Below the pieces are notes generated by a model. The model was not told the DNA's origin, made no database searches, and was given only the letters and a program-made list of their open reading frames with translations. The translations under genes were made by a program, and so were the position numbers. From Promethearchaeota archaeon (GTDB lineage Archaea > Asgardarchaeota > Lokiarchaeia > Sigynarchaeales > SOKP01), in the NCBI GenBank assembly GCA_019057775.1, contig JAHLWT010000202.1, forward strand, positions 16,515 through 80,514: DNA of 64,000 nt. The letters run 5' to 3'. Of this stretch, positions 46,893-56,177 are shown piece by piece; position 1 is the first letter of the stretch; each line of letters starts with the position of its first letter.

Positions 46893-47888
46893 TTACACGA
46901 AATGAGTTTGGCTTGCAATCATATCCGCTTTATGAATAAGAGTAGCTAACTCAGTCATTTCAATGGGGTAATACTTACTCCATTTTCCATGATGAAAAAT
47001 GATTGCCTTAGAAATTTCATCATCATTGAATAGTATTCCTTCATTTTTCTTTAGTACAGCTAATGCCTCTTCTACATGATAATGTCTACCAGAAAATTTG
47101 TAGTTCTTTTCGATGTCCCTATGAATTATATCTAATTCCTCGCGATCTGAGATAACATTGGAATGAACAATCTTCTTTTTATACGAGTAATAAGAAATTT
47201 TCCCAAAATCATGGTAAATGGCGGTCAATACTGCTTTTTTAACATCTACCTGAGATTTCATAGATTTACTCATCTCGAATACATAATTAGTAACTAATAA
47301 AATATGATCAAACAACCCGCCTTTATAACCACCATGAAAGCCCCTAAGAGCAGCAGGTAGCTTTTTTGCCTCATTTAGAAGTTCCTTCAGGCAATTTCTC
47401 CCCGATTTACTAATATTCAAAAGATCGAAAAAGTAATCGAATCCATTGTAAACAAACTCTAATTGATTTTCAATATCTATATTAATAAAATGATTTAAAT
47501 CCGGAGACATCTCCAATCTAACTTGAGTTTGCATTGTTAGCTTCTTATTTAATTCTTCTAACATTTTAGAAGCAAAGATGGGATCCTCGCTTCTTAAAAA
47601 CAAAAAAAATTTTGCGAGATGCTTACAAAACTTATTATTGTGTTTTTTCCGAGCTAAGTAATCGGGACAATCATGATACACAATACGAGGTAAACTCACT
47701 TGAGATAAATTGAGTTTGATCTTATAAGGAGTTAATTTATTTCCTTGTATCTCAGCTTCTATATTCTTATTTTTTTTATCTATTGATAAGATTCTAATGG
47801 TATCATCTGGAATTGATCTTGCACGTTCTAACGTGCTTTTATTAGTAAGATCCTTGATAATTTTTTCAAATTCATTTTGATCTTCCAT
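46893..47888 (-). CDS. HD-domain phosphohydrolase
   Basis: This 331-residue protein has an N-terminal part (1-160) with EAEIQGNKLTPYKI and a C-terminal HD domain. The metal ligands are visible: GGLFDHILLVTNYV (His), AIYHDFGKISYYS (HD), FHHGKWSKY and HKADMIASQ. HD proteins hydrolyse nucleotides or cyclic dinucleotides; some archaeal ones act on RNA. No second domain identifies the substrate. It is convergent with the permuted GTPase gene, five bases apart. Confidence 0.83.
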   Translation of the reverse strand: MEDQNEFEKIIKDLTNKSTLERARSIPDDTIRILSIDKKNKNIEAEIQGNKLTPYKIKLNLSQVSLPRIVYHDCPDYLARKKHNNKFCKHLAKFFLFLRSEDPIFASKMLEELNKKLTMQTQVRLEMSPDLNHFINIDIENQLEFVYNGFDYFFDLLNISKSGRNCLKELLNEAKKLPAALRGFHGGYKGGLFDHILLVTNYVFEMSKSMKSQVDVKKAVLTAIYHDFGKISYYSYKKKIVHSNVISDREELDIIHRDIEKNYKFSGRHYHVEEALAVLKKNEGILFNDDEISKAIIFHHGKWSKYYPIEMTELATLIHKADMIASQTHFV

Positions 47889-48007
47889 TACTTTTTATAA
47901 TTCTTAATTATTATTTAAAATATTAGTCTCTTAGTAATTCAAATTTATAAAGCAAAAAAAAATAAATTATCATACATTTATTATCTTATAAAAATTTGGT
48001 GTAAAAT

Positions 48008-48217
48008 ATGAGTATGGATCAACTCGAAGAACAAAAAGAAAAAATGCTAGAACAACTAGAAGGGATTCAAGAGGTCTGCGATACTTTACCGGAATGTCAG
48101 GCGGAAGACGGCTGCAAAACCTGCAAAACAAATGCAAAGGTCAAGGAACTCGAACAAAAAATTGAAGAAATTGAAAATAAGATCGAAGAATTAATACAAG
48201 CGACCGAAGAAGACTAG
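48008..48217 (+). CDS. Small acidic coiled-coil protein with cysteines
   Basis: This 69-residue protein is mostly Glu/Lys/Gln helix with a heptad pattern (residues 5-25 and 44-66) around a cysteine-bearing loop, EVCDTLPECQAEDGCKTCK. The four cysteines could bind one zinc or form disulfides. It has a GGTG ribosome binding site just upstream. The compact coiled-coil hairpin with a cysteine turn resembles a Rad50-type zinc hook in miniature, but that is only a resemblance. Function unknown. Confidence 0.6.
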   Translation: MSMDQLEEQKEKMLEQLEGIQEVCDTLPECQAEDGCKTCKTNAKVKELEQKIEEIENKIEELIQATEED

Positions 48218-48433
48218 AATCTCATTCTTTTGTAAAAAATTTTATTTTTTTATATTTATATTATATTTAGATATATATAGAGACAAGACAAGTACAACAG
48301 TGTTTTAGTCTTCTGAAGTTTAACAACTTATATTTCCTTATTTGGTTGATAGAAATAATAATAAAAAAAAATGTTAGTTAGAATTTCCATAAAGATTGGA
48401 GAAACTCTTGGGTTTTCATTATTAGGAAGCCCT

Positions 48434-49717
48434 CTATAGCATCTTAAAAATTTGACGTAACGCCATTGACATGATATATTGTTGTATTTGTCTAGAGCCG
48501 CCAACAATTTCTTGGATTCTGGAAATATTTACATAATCGTGCATTAATGTATTATCACTCAAACCTGCACCACCCATTAAGTTCGCAGCTTCATAACAAA
48601 TCTCCTTGGAAAGGTTACAACAATGGTATTTGAATTGCGAGGCACTGGCAACCATAGCCTGTGAAATATTTCGAGGAATTTCTCCTCCAAATTTTTCCAT
48701 CTTCTCATCATAAGTTTCACAGAACTTCAACAACCCTAATGTTACATTCGTGCATCTCGCCCAGAGATCGGTAAGTAAAAACCCTACGCCTTGAAACTTT
48801 AGAATTTCCTGATCGAATTGTTTTCTCATGTTAGCATAAATAACAGCGTGAGAAATAGCACCCCAACATTGAGAAATAGCTCCATATGCGATACCTATCC
48901 GTTCTGGAATGAGTCCTTCGAATAAATGTTCTCTACCCTTACCTACGCCTCCAAGCACATATTCCTTTGGGACGCGAAGGTTTTCAAAATATTCATGACC
49001 GAGATAAAGTTTCGGAACCCAAGGAATATTCACCCGATCACATCGCCAGCCTTCAGAATTTGTATTAATTAGAAATTGCGCCATTAAATTTCCATTGTTC
49101 TTTTCAGCAGTGGCATAGGCAACAGCCCACTTTGCCTTCGGTGCATTGGTATTGTAGATCTTCTCTCCATTTAGTAAAAAGCTTCCGTCTTCCTGCTCGT
49201 CGCAAGTCGTTAATTGGTGCACGGCATCGGAACCTCTCTCAGGTTCAGTAATGCAAATGCATCCCGAAGATTCACCCGAAACTAATTCTTTTAATGCCTC
49301 TAATCTTGCAGGGATATTTTCATGATGTTCATAAATTGGATTAATCGCAAGTACAGTAGCTCCAATAGCCATACAAAATTGCGGATCAAAACTATCTAAA
49401 GCTAGAGTTCGAAGAAAGTCCGCAACAGCACCATAATTTTCATAATTGATATCGATCATATCAAAATTATGTGCTCTGGTTACATAACTTTCCTTCCCAA
49501 ATGTAGGTATCCAATCATATACATCTTCTTCGGGTCCGTGAGTAATTTCATTTTTTTTTTCAAATCTCATGCAAAACTTCTGAACCTTCTTAAAAAATCC
49601 AAACTGTTCAGGAGAAAGTATCGCCATTAGGTTGTTGTTAATGAACGCATATCGGTTTTTTAAACTTAATTTAGAGAGAATCTCATCACTTATAGCTTGA
49701 TCCATAAACTTGGACAT
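48434..49717 (-). CDS. Acyl-CoA dehydrogenase family protein
   Basis: This 427-residue flavoprotein should oxidise the alpha-beta bond of an acyl-CoA thioester, passing electrons to an electron-transfer flavoprotein. It shows CICITEPERGSDAVHQLTT (FAD and substrate loop), NGEKIYNTNAPKAKW, VPWVPKL, RIGIAYGAISQCWGAISHAV, QEILKFQGVGFLLTDLWAR and AANLMGGAGLSDN near the end. The catalytic Glu cannot be placed with certainty. A partner ETF gene is not in the window. It is transcribed alone. Confidence 0.88.
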   Translation of the reverse strand: MSKFMDQAISDEILSKLSLKNRYAFINNNLMAILSPEQFGFFKKVQKFCMRFEKKNEITHGPEEDVYDWIPTFGKESYVTRAHNFDMIDINYENYGAVADFLRTLALDSFDPQFCMAIGATVLAINPIYEHHENIPARLEALKELVSGESSGCICITEPERGSDAVHQLTTCDEQEDGSFLLNGEKIYNTNAPKAKWAVAYATAEKNNGNLMAQFLINTNSEGWRCDRVNIPWVPKLYLGHEYFENLRVPKEYVLGGVGKGREHLFEGLIPERIGIAYGAISQCWGAISHAVIYANMRKQFDQEILKFQGVGFLLTDLWARCTNVTLGLLKFCETYDEKMEKFGGEIPRNISQAMVASASQFKYHCCNLSKEICYEAANLMGGAGLSDNTLMHDYVNISRIQEIVGGSRQIQQYIMSMALRQIFKML

Positions 49718-49903
49718 ATCTCTTTACCCCTCTTTTTTAATATCTTAAATTTATGTAATAATTAAATATTGCATAGGAAAATGGTAATTATCTTTTTAAT
49801 TTTTGGTAAACTGTTTTTCAATATTAAAAATTAGATCACCGTTTTTAAATAGATGAAATGGATAATATTGATCAAATGTTTTAACCATAATATCAATGCA
49901 ATT

Positions 49904-50656
49904 TCAACTAATTAATTTCTGTATTCTATTCGAAAATCTTTTTGAAATTACTAATCCTGTTTCAAAAGGACAATTACTCTTAAACTGTATAACAGAAATA
50001 AAATATTGATCAATTCCGATTAAGGAAAGTACACCGAATTTTTCTAATGAGATTAATTCATTTACTCTATAATTTCCCGAGATAAATCTTCCTTCTAATA
50101 ATCGAATTATTTCAGAAAGAATATTTGGCTCTAAAGAGGAGACAATTACTCTACCAGTCTGAGTCAGGAGGGCTGAGGATACTACAAAAGAAGAAAAAGT
50201 ATGTAATTCATTGAAAATATTTAAAAGGTCCTTCTTAATATCTTCTGACACTAATTGGCTGTGATCGTTCATGATTTCATCGATGACATCTTCAAATTCA
50301 TAGTACCTTGAAACTTCACCATCATAATTTTCAGTTAATAAATCCAAATCAAATTTAATCAGAAATTGACTCTTTATTTCTCTTAACTGACTTCTTATCT
50401 CAACGAGGTTATCTGTACGATCGCTAAATAGAGCAAAGAGCAATTCGTCATTCCTTATTCTTTCAATTTCGAAGATAAATCTAAAAGGCCCGACTTCAAT
50501 TTCGGATAGTTCTTCGGTATTTAACGTCTGTTTTACAAATGAAAAAATGGCGCTTAGGAAACCACTAGTTAATTTTACGTTGAACGTCTCTTCATAAGTT
50601 TTATAGAAGATTAATTCACCTGTATTACCTTTCATTATGAATATATTCTTAATCAT
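49904..50656 (-). CDS. Longin-like plus roadblock-like protein (eukaryotic signature type)
   Basis: This 250-residue protein has an N-terminal longin-like domain, beginning IKNIFIMKGNTGELIFYKTYEE as in adaptin sigma or SRX domains. A helical linker (about 105-145) joins a C-terminal domain (about 146-250) with the roadblock/LC7-like pattern FSSFVVSSALLTQTGRVIVSS and ISVIQFKSNCPFETGLVI. In eukaryotes longin and roadblock domains build vesicle adaptors and GTPase regulators. Such proteins in Asgard archaea may regulate the small GTPases in this window. The domain calls are by pattern only. Confidence 0.6.
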   Translation of the reverse strand: MIKNIFIMKGNTGELIFYKTYEETFNVKLTSGFLSAIFSFVKQTLNTEELSEIEVGPFRFIFEIERIRNDELLFALFSDRTDNLVEIRSQLREIKSQFLIKFDLDLLTENYDGEVSRYYEFEDVIDEIMNDHSQLVSEDIKKDLLNIFNELHTFSSFVVSSALLTQTGRVIVSSLEPNILSEIIRLLEGRFISGNYRVNELISLEKFGVLSLIGIDQYFISVIQFKSNCPFETGLVISKRFSNRIQKLIS

Positions 50657-50862
50657 CCGACTCAGAGCATTTTATTAATGATTTATCCATTTCCCTTAGT
50701 TCTTTAATAGATGTTTAAATATAAAAATGCTTTTATTAATTAGTTTCTTAAGGCGGGCGCAACATAACTATAATTACTTATTGAAAAATTTTTAAGATAT
50801 TAACAAAAAGTGATTTCTTTCAATAATCTTTTTTAAAATCTATAAATAATAAAAAAAATGGG

Positions 50863-51612
50863 TTAAAAACCATCAAATTTTGCCCATTCATCTTCCTCAT
50901 CATCTTCCTCATCATCTGTATATTCTGTTATCTCACTGCCCTTAATGCTTTCCACTGCCTCTTCTTCGAATTCTTCAAGTTCATCCTCAAAAGTTATCGA
51001 TTTAGCCATATCTGTTATCGTTTCTCCAGATACCCTAATTTTAGGAACAGGTATTACCTCTAATCGCTTCTTTTCAACTAATTTTAGGTAATCCCCATGA
51101 ATTTTTATAGTTATTGGAGTTTCTTCTTGTAATAATCTCACAACAACTTCTTCACTGCTAGAAGTGTTGTGGGGCATCCGCATTACAAGTGCGCGAGACC
51201 CTTCAAAAACACCACTGATAATTTCAACAGTGTCGCCCTCTTCTAAGTATTCCGTCACACTTCTTGGAAGTAGCACATGTTTCAATTCTGAAAGGCGTAT
51301 GTTTTGCACAATCCTTCCCTTTATATGAGGGATTCCCTGAACCGCTATCTGAACGTCACGTTTCTGGGGGGCCTCGAAGAAGCAATAACCTGGTAGTAGA
51401 GGACTAACCAGTATGGCTCGAATATCTGGTATAACATCAAGAATCTTAAATCGGTAAAATATCTGTCTTAAAATGTTACTTTCCTGATTTAATGTAGTTC
51501 TTACTGCAAAAAGGGTAGTTAAGTCATCTTTATCTTCATCTTCTTTGATAGTTAAATCTTGTATATCAAGAACTTTACTTTTTTCTTCAACCTCTTCTTC
51601 TTGATCAGCCAT
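50863..51612 (-). CDS. spt5: Spt5/NusG-type transcription elongation factor with acidic tails
   Basis: This protein should bind the clamp of RNA polymerase with Spt4 and increase processivity. Residues 30-125 form the NGN domain (LFAVRTTLNQESNILRQIF, GYCFFEA), and 125-180 the KOW domain (EEGDTVEIISGVFEGSRALVM). The archaeal protein is usually about 150 residues; this one has an extra acidic N-terminus and a long acidic C-terminus (YTDDEEDDEEDEWAKFDGF) to 249 residues. The acidic tail is reminiscent of the eukaryotic Spt5 N-terminus and may bind histones or basic partners. It is the gene 176 bp downstream of aIF1A. Confidence 0.88.
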   Translation of the reverse strand: MADQEEEVEEKSKVLDIQDLTIKEDEDKDDLTTLFAVRTTLNQESNILRQIFYRFKILDVIPDIRAILVSPLLPGYCFFEAPQKRDVQIAVQGIPHIKGRIVQNIRLSELKHVLLPRSVTEYLEEGDTVEIISGVFEGSRALVMRMPHNTSSSEEVVVRLLQEETPITIKIHGDYLKLVEKKRLEVIPVPKIRVSGETITDMAKSITFEDELEEFEEEAVESIKGSEITEYTDDEEDDEEDEWAKFDGF

Positions 51613-51788
51613 TTCATTTCACGAATCTTATTTGAATTTGGGATTTTAAAATATGCTTTAAAAAATTAGTACATGGTAATAAGGAATAATTAAATTATAT
51701 AATTTTGTTTTTAAAAGAAATCTCAGATCTCTACTACTAAAACAATTGCTTCTTAGCCCAATAAGATAGAATTGATTACCAATTATGA

Positions 51789-52169
51789 TTAGAGAGGTAT
51801 TTTATTGATATCTAAAATCTCTGGAATCCGATTCCTCCGTTCAAGCCAAGACACTTCATGTCTCAAATATCTCCAAGATATTTCACACTTACCCATTTTA
51901 TTATCTACCGGCGTCTCCCAATCCCAAGGATTCACTACAACTAAATCTGTAAGCCTTATCCACACTCTTTTTTTTATTTTTCCCCGTATTCTGCCAATTC
52001 TATGTTTTCCGTCTTCGCAAAAAACCTCCATCCTGTCATTTCCAAAAATCCCTACTACACGGGCAAACATTTCTCCCATTCTTCTATTCGGGAACTTAAC
52101 ACGAGTTACTACTGGCGGTGCGCTAGGCGGACCACGTCTTTTCTTTCGTGCAGCTTTTTTCTTTGCCAT
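51789..52169 (-). CDS. Translation initiation factor aIF1A
   Basis: This factor binds the small subunit A site and supports start codon scanning. The OB-fold core is complete: VKFPNRRMGEMFARVVGIFGNDRMEVFC, HRIGRIRGKIKKRVWIRLTDLVVVNPWDWE. A basic N-terminal tail (KKKAARKKRRGPPSAPPVV) and a tail after residue 95 carry sites comparable to eukaryotic eIF1A. At 126 residues it is normal for archaea. It precedes spt5 and follows a cupin gene. Confidence 0.93.
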   Translation of the reverse strand: MAKKKAARKKRRGPPSAPPVVTRVKFPNRRMGEMFARVVGIFGNDRMEVFCEDGKHRIGRIRGKIKKRVWIRLTDLVVVNPWDWETPVDNKMGKCEISWRYLRHEVSWLERRNRIPEILDINKIPL

Positions 52170-52218
52170 GATTAATTACTCCATTTTATTAATAATATTA
52201 GTTTAAGGGTATATATCT

Positions 52219-52557
52219 TTATTCCAGCTTGTCATTTGGCTTATATTCTCCTTTAATAAAGATAATTTTTATCGGTTTATCCGAATCATTCCTGATATTG
52301 TGCATTTCTTTTTGCTCACATAAAAACACACTTCCTTGCGTTGCTTGATACTCTTGGTCGTCTATAATCATTACACCATCACCTTCTACAAAATAAAAAG
52401 TTTCATCAATTATACTATGACCGTGTGCTTTATCAGCCATTAATTCACTGGGTTCAAGTAGGATAACGCCCCAATCTATCGACGGACCTCTCATTAAATA
52501 TTTTACTCCTGAAGCACCACCTCTATATTCAAAATCATTCTCATGGACTTTTTTCAA
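52219..52557 (-). CDS. Cupin-domain protein
   Basis: This 112-residue single-domain cupin shows the two motifs: GHSIIDETFYFVEGDGVMIID (first His/Glu set, partly changed) and GSVFLCEQKEMHNIRN (second motif with His). It may bind a metal ion and act on a small molecule or serve as a ligand sensor. The flanking genes, aIF1A and iron alcohol dehydrogenase, do not reveal its substrate. It is upstream of aIF1A on the same strand. Confidence 0.8.
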   Translation of the reverse strand: MKKVHENDFEYRGGASGVKYLMRGPSIDWGVILLEPSELMADKAHGHSIIDETFYFVEGDGVMIIDDQEYQATQGSVFLCEQKEMHNIRNDSDKPIKIIFIKGEYKPNDKLE

Positions 52558-52695
52558 GAGTTACACCTATTTTTATAAAAAATATTCAAACCATTTATCC
52601 TAATAATTAATATTTATTATTAATATGTAAGTTAAATATTTAACTAATTCAAATTTAAACCAATTTAATAAAAAAAAAGATAAAATGGGATTAAG

Positions 52696-53883
52696 ATGAT
52701 CCAGAGTTTTAGTTTTGCAAGAATTCCTAATATTATTTTTGGATTAAAATCATTTTCTAAGCTTTTTGATGTTATTCTTAATTATGGAAAGAATATATTA
52801 ATTGTTACGGGAGGCACTTCACTGGAAAGATCAGGCAAATGGGCTGATATTGTTTCTAACATGAATGATCGAGGTATTACTACTGATAGAGTGGTTATTA
52901 AAGAAGAACCATCTCCTACAATTATAGATCAATATACTTCAGAATTTAGAAGAAAAAAAATTGATCTTGTTATCGGAATCGGTGGTGGAAGTGTAACTGA
53001 TGCAGGAAAAGCCATATCAGCAATGATTCCCAAAAAGGATAGTGTGAAAAATTATCTTGAGGGAGTGGGAACAAAATTACCTGATGGAGAAAAAATTCCT
53101 TATATTGCTATTCCTACCACATCGGGTACCGGCTCGGAGGCGACCAAGAATGCAGTTATAAGTGAAATTGGTCCACACGGTTATAAAAAATCATTACGTC
53201 ATGAGAATTATGTTCCAGATATAGCCATAATTGATCCTGAATTGATGATTACCTGTCCTCCAGATATCACTGCTGCATGCGGCTTGGATGCTTTTACCCA
53301 ATTATTAGAATCTTATGTTTCAACACAAGCGAATCCAATGACTGATGTGCTGGCTAAAAACGGAATTATCTATGTGAAAGACAATTTAATTTCTGCATGC
53401 AATGAAGGATCATCTAATATTAATATTCGCTCAGGGATGGCATATGGTTCACTATTATCAGGTATTACACTTGCAAACGCAGGACTGGGTATCGTACATG
53501 GATTGGCGGGACCAATTGGCGGACTTTTTGAAATTCCACATGGGTTTGTGTGTGGTACACTATTAGCTGAAGCCACAAAAACAAATATCAAACTATTAAA
53601 AGAAAAAGGACCAGAAGGTAAGGAAAGTCTTGCGAAATATGCTCATATAGGTGCGTTAGTTGCAGATGAAGAGTGTTTCATGATAGATAAAATCCCGGAA
53701 TATTGTGAAATTCTAATTGAGAAATTAGAACTATGGACATCGGAATTAAAAATAAAAAGATTAGGAAAATTTGGAATATTAGAAGAAGATATAGCTGAAA
53801 TCGTAGATAAAGCCAGTGTAAAAAATAATCCTGTAACTTTAAGTAAAGATAATATGAAAAATATTTTATTGAATAGACTCTAG
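52696..53883 (+). CDS. Iron-containing alcohol dehydrogenase
   Basis: This 395-residue enzyme should reduce an aldehyde or oxidise an alcohol with NAD(P)H and an iron ion. The Rossmann segment GIGGGSVTDAGKAISAM, the PTTSGTGSEATKNAV motif, CGLDAFTQLLESY and GIVHGLAGPIGGLFEIPHGFVCGTLL (with the metal His) are all present. Group III Fe-ADHs are common in fermenters and methanogens. It may recycle reducing equivalents by making ethanol or a similar product. It is a single gene with no partner operon. Confidence 0.9.
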   Translation: MIQSFSFARIPNIIFGLKSFSKLFDVILNYGKNILIVTGGTSLERSGKWADIVSNMNDRGITTDRVVIKEEPSPTIIDQYTSEFRRKKIDLVIGIGGGSVTDAGKAISAMIPKKDSVKNYLEGVGTKLPDGEKIPYIAIPTTSGTGSEATKNAVISEIGPHGYKKSLRHENYVPDIAIIDPELMITCPPDITAACGLDAFTQLLESYVSTQANPMTDVLAKNGIIYVKDNLISACNEGSSNINIRSGMAYGSLLSGITLANAGLGIVHGLAGPIGGLFEIPHGFVCGTLLAEATKTNIKLLKEKGPEGKESLAKYAHIGALVADEECFMIDKIPEYCEILIEKLELWTSELKIKRLGKFGILEEDIAEIVDKASVKNNPVTLSKDNMKNILLNRL

Positions 53884-53900
53884 GGTATTTACTATTATAA

Positions 53901-54419
53901 TTAATCTAAATTTCTTACTATTTCTTTTGCTAATAATTTGAATGCTAAATTAACGTTTTCACCAGTTTTTGAAGAAATTTTTAAGTAATTAAAAAAATTG
54001 AAATCTTTTGTAATTGTCTTTGCGTATTCATCATCTATAGAAATTGCGTCTTCTAAATCTAATTTTGTTCCTAACAATAGAATTGGAATATCTGGATTAT
54101 CTCTTCTACAAATATCGACCCATTGATCAATCTGGTCTAAACTTGAAGGTCTTGTAAGATCAAACAACAAGAGCGCACCTCTAGCACCTAAAGCATAGTT
54201 CTTTAATAAAGGTCTAAAATGTTCTTGACCCCCGAAATCCCAGATTTGGAATAAAATTTTTTTTCTATCTACTTTAACTTCTTTAAGAAAAAAATCAACT
54301 CCAAGTGTGATACGCGTTTCTGCGAGAAAATGACCCTCTACATATCGGTGAAGAAGTGTAGTTTTGCCAACACCACCATCCCCCGTAGTAATACACTTGA
54401 TTAATATTGGCTTGGGCAT
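53901..54419 (-). CDS. Ras-like small GTPase (paralogue 1)
   Basis: This 172-residue G domain has G1 GDGGVGKTT, G2 Thr in RITLGVDF, G3 WDFGGQEHF, G4 GTKLDL and G5 SSKTGENV. The G4 Asn is replaced by Thr, as in Rho/Rac proteins (TKLDL), and the C-terminus (VRNLD) has no lipidation cysteine. It is close to the next GTPase (54918) and flanks the PIN-domain gene, so the three genes probably form an operon and may act together. Confidence 0.9.
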   Translation of the reverse strand: MPKPILIKCITTGDGGVGKTTLLHRYVEGHFLAETRITLGVDFFLKEVKVDRKKILFQIWDFGGQEHFRPLLKNYALGARGALLLFDLTRPSSLDQIDQWVDICRRDNPDIPILLLGTKLDLEDAISIDDEYAKTITKDFNFFNYLKISSKTGENVNLAFKLLAKEIVRNLD

Positions 54420-54477
54420 TATCTAATATCTATTTTTTTGATAGTAATATGATTTAATTATTCAAATTTAAAACTTA

Positions 54478-54921
54478 TTATGTTCGTTCAACGGATAAAT
54501 ATCTTTTTTGTCGTAAAAAAATCATATTTAAACCTAGTTTTCTTGCCCTTCTACGTAAATCAGAGTCATTAGTTGCTAAAAAAATTCGTCGTTCTTCGCT
54601 CTTTAATTCATTGGCTTTTCTTAATAAAAACGTATCTGTGGTTTCATAATCCTCTTTTATTTCTTCCACAATTTCTAATTTATATTTTGTTTTATTTTTC
54701 TCTAAAAAGAGTAATCCTGCATCTAGAAGTCGCTGGTATTTAGTTGCTTTACGTTCTCTTCTCTTTTTTGCTTCAAGTTCATTAATAACTTGTTGAAATA
54801 TTACAAATCTTAATTCTCCTTCAATTATTTCTCTAATTTCATTAAAATAATCTATTTTAAACTGAAAAGGAAGAAGTATAAAATTAGAATCAAGAATTAC
54901 TATATTAGATTTTGAGTTCAA
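54478..54921 (-). CDS. PIN-domain ribonuclease-like protein
   Basis: This 147-residue PIN domain shows the acidic sites: IVILDSNFILLPF (D), FQQVINELEAKK (E), KEDYETTDTFLLRKANE (D), and IFLATNDSDLRRRARKLG (D). It is similar to the Fcf1/VapC-like archaeal PIN proteins that act on rRNA or tRNA. No toxin-antitoxin partner is adjacent. Its start overlaps the stop of the upstream GTPase gene by 4 bp (ATGA), and the second GTPase gene follows 58 bp after its stop, so translation is coupled. Confidence 0.85.
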   Translation of the reverse strand: MNSKSNIVILDSNFILLPFQFKIDYFNEIREIIEGELRFVIFQQVINELEAKKRRERKATKYQRLLDAGLLFLEKNKTKYKLEIVEEIKEDYETTDTFLLRKANELKSEERRIFLATNDSDLRRRARKLGLNMIFLRQKRYLSVERT

Positions 54922-55439
54922 TACGTCTGACGCTCTAGAATTTTTCTTGTTAATATATTGAAAGCATCATGTACATTCTCTCCTGTTTTTGAAGAAATTT
55001 TTAGGAAACCCATGAGGCTAAATTCATTGATAAATTCTTTCGCATAATCATCATCAACCATTATCTCATCTGTTAAATCCAGTTTAGTCCCTACAAAGAG
55101 AATTGGAAGTTTAGGATCTCCTTTTCTCACAATATTAACCCATTGCTCCAGATTTTCTAAAGTTTGATATCGTGTAAGGTCAAACATTAAAAGTGCTCCT
55201 TTAGCCCCTAATACATAACTTTCAAGTAAAAATCTAAAACGTTCTTGCCCTCCGAAGTCCCAGAGTTGTAAAGTACAATGATTGGTATCAATTTCTGTTT
55301 CTTTGAGGAAAAATTCCACTCCAATAGTCATCTTAGTTTCAGCGCTAAATTTCCCATCCACGTATCGACGGAGGAGCGTTGTTTTGCCAACTCCTCCTTC
55401 TCCAGCAGTCAAGATTTTAAGTATATATTTTGCGGGCAT
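54918..55439 (-). CDS. Ras-like small GTPase (paralogue 2)
   Basis: This 173-residue G domain is a paralogue of the gene at 53901: G1 GEGGVGKTTLLRRY, G2 Thr in MTIGVEF, G3 WDFGGQERF, G4 VGTKLDL and G5 ISSKTGENV. The G4 is again TKLDL. The C-terminus has no lipid site (LERQTY), so membrane binding, if any, uses partners. It is the first gene in the GTPase-PIN-GTPase operon, with a short overlap to the PIN gene. Confidence 0.9.
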   Translation of the reverse strand: MPAKYILKILTAGEGGVGKTTLLRRYVDGKFSAETKMTIGVEFFLKETEIDTNHCTLQLWDFGGQERFRFLLESYVLGAKGALLMFDLTRYQTLENLEQWVNIVRKGDPKLPILFVGTKLDLTDEIMVDDDYAKEFINEFSLMGFLKISSKTGENVHDAFNILTRKILERQTY

Positions 55440-55760
55440 TTTAATGTTCTTTTCTCTATTTATGAGTAAGGATTTTAAATTATTAATTATCTGGAGCTAT
55501 TTTCTAGCTTTTAATATTTTTATGTTATAATTATTATCTTGATACGAGTTAATATTCTTTTTTATAAAGATATAATGGAATAAATTTAGTTTGTAAATAA
55601 TTTTTTATATTTCATTTTTATTGTTTTTTTGGATATAATTCATTAATAAAGATTTTCAAAATAAATTTTATTAATCTCTGTATGATTATATCTTACTATG
55701 CTTTTTTTGAATATACCCTATTTGAAAGAAGGTTGGAAAAATATAAAGAAGTGATATTAA
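55440..55760. other. 321-bp AT-rich intergenic region
   Basis: It holds promoters for the divergent GTPase operon and the small cupin gene. A GTGAT site (55752-55756) sits about 5 bp upstream of the cupin ATG. No gene, repeat or RNA structure was recognised. Confidence 0.5.
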
Positions 55761-56054
55761 ATGAAAATGAAGAAGAAAACTCCCTCGGAAGATGATTTAG
55801 ATAAACTTAAGGTCAAATCATGGGGGACATGGACTAAAGAGGTGAGTGAGTTCGATTGGTCTTATGAGGATACTGAAACATGCTATATACTAGACGGAGA
55901 AGTAGAGGTGACTGATTCGGAAACTGGGGAGAAGATCGATTTCAAGACGGGAGATTTAGTTCAATTTGAGAAAGGACTGAAGTGTGTTTGGAACGTTAAA
56001 AAACCAATTCGAAAGCACTACAGCTTTGATTTAGATTTTGGTGTGATTGACTAA
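55761..56054 (+). CDS. Small cupin protein (DUF861/EutQ-like)
   Basis: This 97-residue cupin has the second motif pattern TCYILDGEVEVTDSETGEK, then FKTGDLVQFEKGLKCVWNV. The usual metal-binding His residues are mostly missing, as in (S)-ureidoglycine or DUF861-like cupins. Function unknown. It stands alone between the GTPase operon and a membrane protein gene. A GTGAT ribosome site supports the ATG. Confidence 0.78.
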   Translation: MKMKKKTPSEDDLDKLKVKSWGTWTKEVSEFDWSYEDTETCYILDGEVEVTDSETGEKIDFKTGDLVQFEKGLKCVWNVKKPIRKHYSFDLDFGVID

Positions 56055-56177
56055 GTATTATTAATTTCCCTTTTATTTTAATTCCTATTTTATTTTTATT
56101 TTTGATTAATCTATGTTAAAATAAGGTTAAGAGGTTATAGTATGAGAGAGATTATATTATAAATTCTCATTGAGAAT

